9,508 nucleotides of DNA from Actinomycetota bacterium (lineage in GTDB: Bacteria; Actinomycetota; Humimicrobiia; Humimicrobiales; Humimicrobiaceae): contig JAQUMQ010000042.1 in NCBI GenBank assembly GCA_028718045.1, forward strand, positions 1-9,508, read 5' to 3'. Shown here piece after piece: positions 6,797 through 9,508 of this stretch (its first letter is position 1; the number at the start of each line of letters is the position of its first letter). A program made the translations under genes and the position numbers. The notes beneath the pieces are model-generated. The model saw only the letters and a list, made by a program, of their open reading frames with translations. It did not search any database and was not told where the DNA came from.

Positions 6797-6812
6797 TATA
6801 TATTTAAAACTA

Positions 6813-9508
6813 TCATTCTATGAATATATTGCCTTGAAATTCATTTTCAATCAAATCTTCGAATTCTTTAGAATATTCGACGTTAAAATCGGAAGGAAGA
6901 TAAAAGCTTTTTTCTACAGACATTTTTGAATTTTCAGAAATAGAATACACATGTATTATGATTCTTGTTTTTCCTTTGCACTTGCTTATTGTCTCATACA
7001 GCCTATCTATGAATTTATTTGTTAAAAATTCCTTCCTTATTTTTAAAACAATTTTTTCTTTGTCTGTTTTTATATAGTTAATTTTATTCCTTTCGCTTTC
7101 ATCATTCAAATCCGATTCCGAATAATCAGATATGTCGATCTCGCTTTTGTCATCTTCCGGAATATAACCTTTTTCTTTAACATTAACCTTAATCTTTTCA
7201 AGGATTCCCAACTTCTGTAAAACCAATTTCAATGCATACTTTCTTTTAACCTCTTCTTTTCCGTTTGTATATTCATTTGATGCGGAATCCGAGTCATCTC
7301 TTGCATCAGAATCCGTAAATCTTACATTATCGTCGGTATCATCAAACTGAGACTGAAAATCAGATCCTTTACCTTCTTTGCCCAATCTTATTTCCTTTTT
7401 ATCAAGCCGTCCCGTTACTTTTAATATTTTGTCTTCTTCCAATAAATCCCTGTATTCTTCCACGGCATTTGGAAAAACCACAAGTTCGAGACTCCCTGTC
7501 TTATCTTCAAAATCCACATAATACATGATCTGGTTCTTTTTAGTATAAACCGATTTTATTTTGGTAATAATTCCTCCGATTGTTTGAACCGAGCTATCTT
7601 CTTTTTCGGCTAAATCCGCGATCGACGTTAATTTTAAAAGAGTGCTTTCGTATTCATTAAGCGGATGGCTGCTGATATAAAGTCCGAGCATTTCTTTTTC
7701 AAAATTAAGCAAATCTTTTGGTGCAAATTCTTCTTTATATTCTCTTATTTGCATGAATTCATCCGTATAATTGCCGTTTTGCTCTTCATTGGCTGCAATC
7801 AGTTCGAATAACGAGAATTGTCCTGCCATTCTGTCTTTTTTAATTTTTTGTGCTATTTCCACGATTTGGCTATAATTATCCAGCAGGAACTTTCTTGTGT
7901 GATTTAAGGAATCGAAAGCCCCGCCTTTTATCAAGCTTTCAATTGTTTTTTTATTTAATACACTATTGTCAATCCTTAAGCAAAAATCATAAAAATCTTT
8001 GAATTTTCCGTTTTCTTTTCTTTCCTTCCTTATTTCTTCGATAACATTAAGCCCTACATTTTTTATTGCAGAAAGACCAAATCTTATCGAATCTTTAAAA
8101 ACGGTAAAATCACTGAAACTATCATTTATATCAGGAGGCAGCACCGAAATTCCCATTCTCCTGCACTCGTTAATGTATAAGGAAACTTTTTCCTGGCTTC
8201 CCATCCTTATGCTCAAAAGAGCTGCCATAAATTCGACCGGATAATTGGCTTTAAGGTATGCGGTTTGATAAGATATCATGGCATAAGCTGCACTGTGGGA
8301 TTTATTAAAGCCATATTGCGCAAAATGGTTGATGAGATCAAACAGTTTCTTTGCGATTTTTACATCGTTTCCCAGAGAATTCGCACCATTTATGAATTTT
8401 ATGCGTTGTTCTTCCAAAAGATCTTTCTTTTTTTTGCTTATCGCGCCTCTGAGAATATCTGCTTCCGACATTTTAAATCCGGAAAATACGGATGCTATTT
8501 GCATTACCTGTTCCTGGTAAATTATCATGCCGTATGTGCTCTTCAATATTGGTTCAAGACTTGCATGAATATATTTAATTTTTTTGCCACTATTTTTATT
8601 TTCTATATAATCATTTACCATGCCGCTTTGCAGAGGGCCCGGCCTGTACAATGCAAGCAAAGCTATCAGGTCTTCGAATTGAGTCGGCTTCATCCTCAAA
8701 ACCAGATCGCGCATTCCCGAACTTTCCAGTTGAAAAACCCCGAGACATTCTCCTCTGCTTAACACATCGAAAGTCTTTTTATCATCAATATTTATGATAT
8801 TTATATTTATTTTAATTTTTTTTACTTTTTCAATTAAAAATAATGTTTTATCAATAAGGGATAGTGTTTTTAATCCCAAAAAATCCATTTTAAGCAATCC
8901 GATCGATTGTATATGCTCCATTTCGTATTGAGTTACTATATCTTCCCCTGATTCTTTTTGAATCGGAGTATAGTTGTATAACTCTTCTGAGGAAATCACT
9001 AATCCGGCAGCATGAATCGAGTCTTGCCTGACCAATCCTTCGAGCCATTTTGCCGTATCCAGAATCCTTTTTATTTTGCCGTCTTTTATGTATATTTCTT
9101 TTAATTCAGGCACTCTTTCGATTGAGGAATCTATCGTGATATTCAATTCATTCGGGACCATCTTGGCAATCTTGTCAACTTCGGAATAGGGAAATTCAAG
9201 AACTCTGCCGGCATCTCTTATGGCTTGTTTTGCTGCCATTCTTCCAAAAGTGATCAGCTGGGCAACATTTCTCGGACCATATTTTTTGTTGACGTATTGA
9301 ATCACATCGTTTCTTTTTTCATAACAAAAATCAATATCTATATCAGGCATGCTTTTTCTTGCTTCGTTGAGAAATCTTTCAAAAAGCAATCCGTATTTCA
9401 TGGGCTCGACTTCTGTTATATCCAAAAGATATGAAACTATGCTGCCCGCAGCGCTGCCTCTTCCCGGACCTACCCTTATTTCGTTTTCCTTTGCAAACTT
9501 AACAAAGT
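6813..9508 (-). CDS. dnaE: DNA polymerase III subunit alpha (DnaE), 5' end outside the window
   Basis: DnaE is the replicative polymerase subunit. The reading frame stays open to the right edge: codons beyond 9425 encode the conserved VGPGRGSAAGS, so a TTG at 9425 is internal and not a start. About 898 codons are visible; the N-terminal PHP domain is missing. The palm carries PDIDIDF with catalytic aspartates at 9336-9338 and 9330-9332, and the third in KMDFLGL at 8883-8885. Fingers, a helix-hairpin-helix region (about 8087-7926), the beta-clamp-binding motif QFSLF (about 7820-7806) and an OB fold (from about 7590) follow in order. The C-terminal part is unusual in carrying two acidic, low-complexity insertions (about 7380-7250 and 7165-7060). 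The stop TGA is directly followed by an in-register TAG. It does not show PolC architecture. Confidence 0.96.
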   Translation of the reverse strand, partial: FVKFAKENEIRVGPGRGSAAGSIVSYLLDITEVEPMKYGLLFERFLNEARKSMPDIDIDFCYEKRNDVIQYVNKKYGPRNVAQLITFGRMAAKQAIRDAGRVLEFPYSEVDKIAKMVPNELNITIDSSIERVPELKEIYIKDGKIKRILDTAKWLEGLVRQDSIHAAGLVISSEELYNYTPIQKESGEDIVTQYEMEHIQSIGLLKMDFLGLKTLSLIDKTLFLIEKVKKIKININIINIDDKKTFDVLSRGECLGVFQLESSGMRDLVLRMKPTQFEDLIALLALYRPGPLQSGMVNDYIENKNSGKKIKYIHASLEPILKSTYGMIIYQEQVMQIASVFSGFKMSEADILRGAISKKKKDLLEEQRIKFINGANSLGNDVKIAKKLFDLINHFAQYGFNKSHSAAYAMISYQTAYLKANYPVEFMAALLSIRMGSQEKVSLYINECRRMGISVLPPDINDSFSDFTVFKDSIRFGLSAIKNVGLNVIEEIRKERKENGKFKDFYDFCLRIDNSVLNKKTIESLIKGGAFDSLNHTRKFLLDNYSQIVEIAQKIKKDRMAGQFSLFELIAANEEQNGNYTDEFMQIREYKEEFAPKDLLNFEKEMLGLYISSHPLNEYESTLLKLTSIADLAEKEDSSVQTIGGIITKIKSVYTKKNQIMYYVDFEDKTGSLELVVFPNAVEEYRDLLEEDKILKVTGRLDKKEIRLGKEGKGSDFQSQFDDTDDNVRFTDSDARDDSDSASNEYTNGKEEVKRKYALKLVLQKLGILEKIKVNVKEKGYIPEDDKSEIDISDYSESDLNDESERNKINYIKTDKEKIVLKIRKEFLTNKFIDRLYETISKCKGKTRIIIHVYSISENSKMSVEKSFYLPSDFNVEYSKEFEDLIENEFQGNIFIE

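Noticed and set aside
6754..6816. 7-bp inverted repeat (ATGATAG / CTATCAT) around the dnaE-hisZ gap
   Set aside because: The arms are about 49 nt apart, AT-rich, and not followed by a T tract; one arm overlaps the dnaE stop. Chance is likely in this composition.
8265..8762. A + strand open frame of 165 codons opposite dnaE
   Set aside because: It lies entirely antisense to highly conserved dnaE palm/fingers coding sequence, has no recognisable domain or Shine-Dalgarno, and is a shadow frame. The same holds for the shorter + strand frames opposite hisA, hisG, hisZ and dnaE.
9423..9425. TTG as a start codon for dnaE
   Set aside because: The frame continues upstream to the edge and encodes the conserved VGPGRGSAAGS of DnaE, so the gene is 5'-truncated by the window and the TTG is an internal Leu codon.

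Overview
This AT-rich bacterial window (roughly one third G+C by eye, standard genetic code with TAA, TAG and TGA all used as stops) holds one tRNA gene on the + strand and a tightly packed block of nine protein genes on the - strand. There are no mobile elements, CRISPR arrays or long empty stretches. The organism cannot be named from this alone. The pairing of a short catalytic HisG with a HisZ regulatory subunit, a monofunctional HisB and a HisIE fusion excludes an enterobacterial-type his operon. dnaE close to pfkA recalls Firmicutes/Clostridia gene order, but a low-GC member of another phylum is equally possible.

Layout, in the direction of - strand transcription (right to left): dnaE (DNA polymerase III alpha, 5' end beyond the right edge, 6813-9508); an 88-bp gap with a good sigma-70-type promoter; then hisZ, hisG, hisB, hisH, hisA, hisF, hisIE and finally pfkA. 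A tRNA-Leu(CAA) gene at 1-88 on the + strand faces pfkA, with only 24 bp between the two genes. Most his junctions are 17-nt overlaps or 2-36 nt gaps; the hisA-hisF gap (70 bp) and the hisF-hisIE gap (136 bp) are looser.

Together HisZ/HisG, HisIE, HisA, HisH/HisF and HisB carry PRPP + ATP as far as imidazole-acetol phosphate. That product needs HisC, a histinol-phosphate phosphatase and HisD to become histidine. None of these is in the window, and hisG abuts hisB directly at the place where hisD and hisC often lie. The AICAR released by HisHF returns to purine synthesis. PfkA, apparently co-transcribed behind hisIE, is a glycolytic enzyme with no direct role in the pathway.

No unknown system is evident. 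The main points of interest are the split his pathway placed between dnaE and pfkA, a TTG start for pfkA supported by a perfect Shine-Dalgarno, substitutions in the PfkA effector site and at the ATP/PPi specificity position, and two acidic insertions in the C-terminal part of DnaE.
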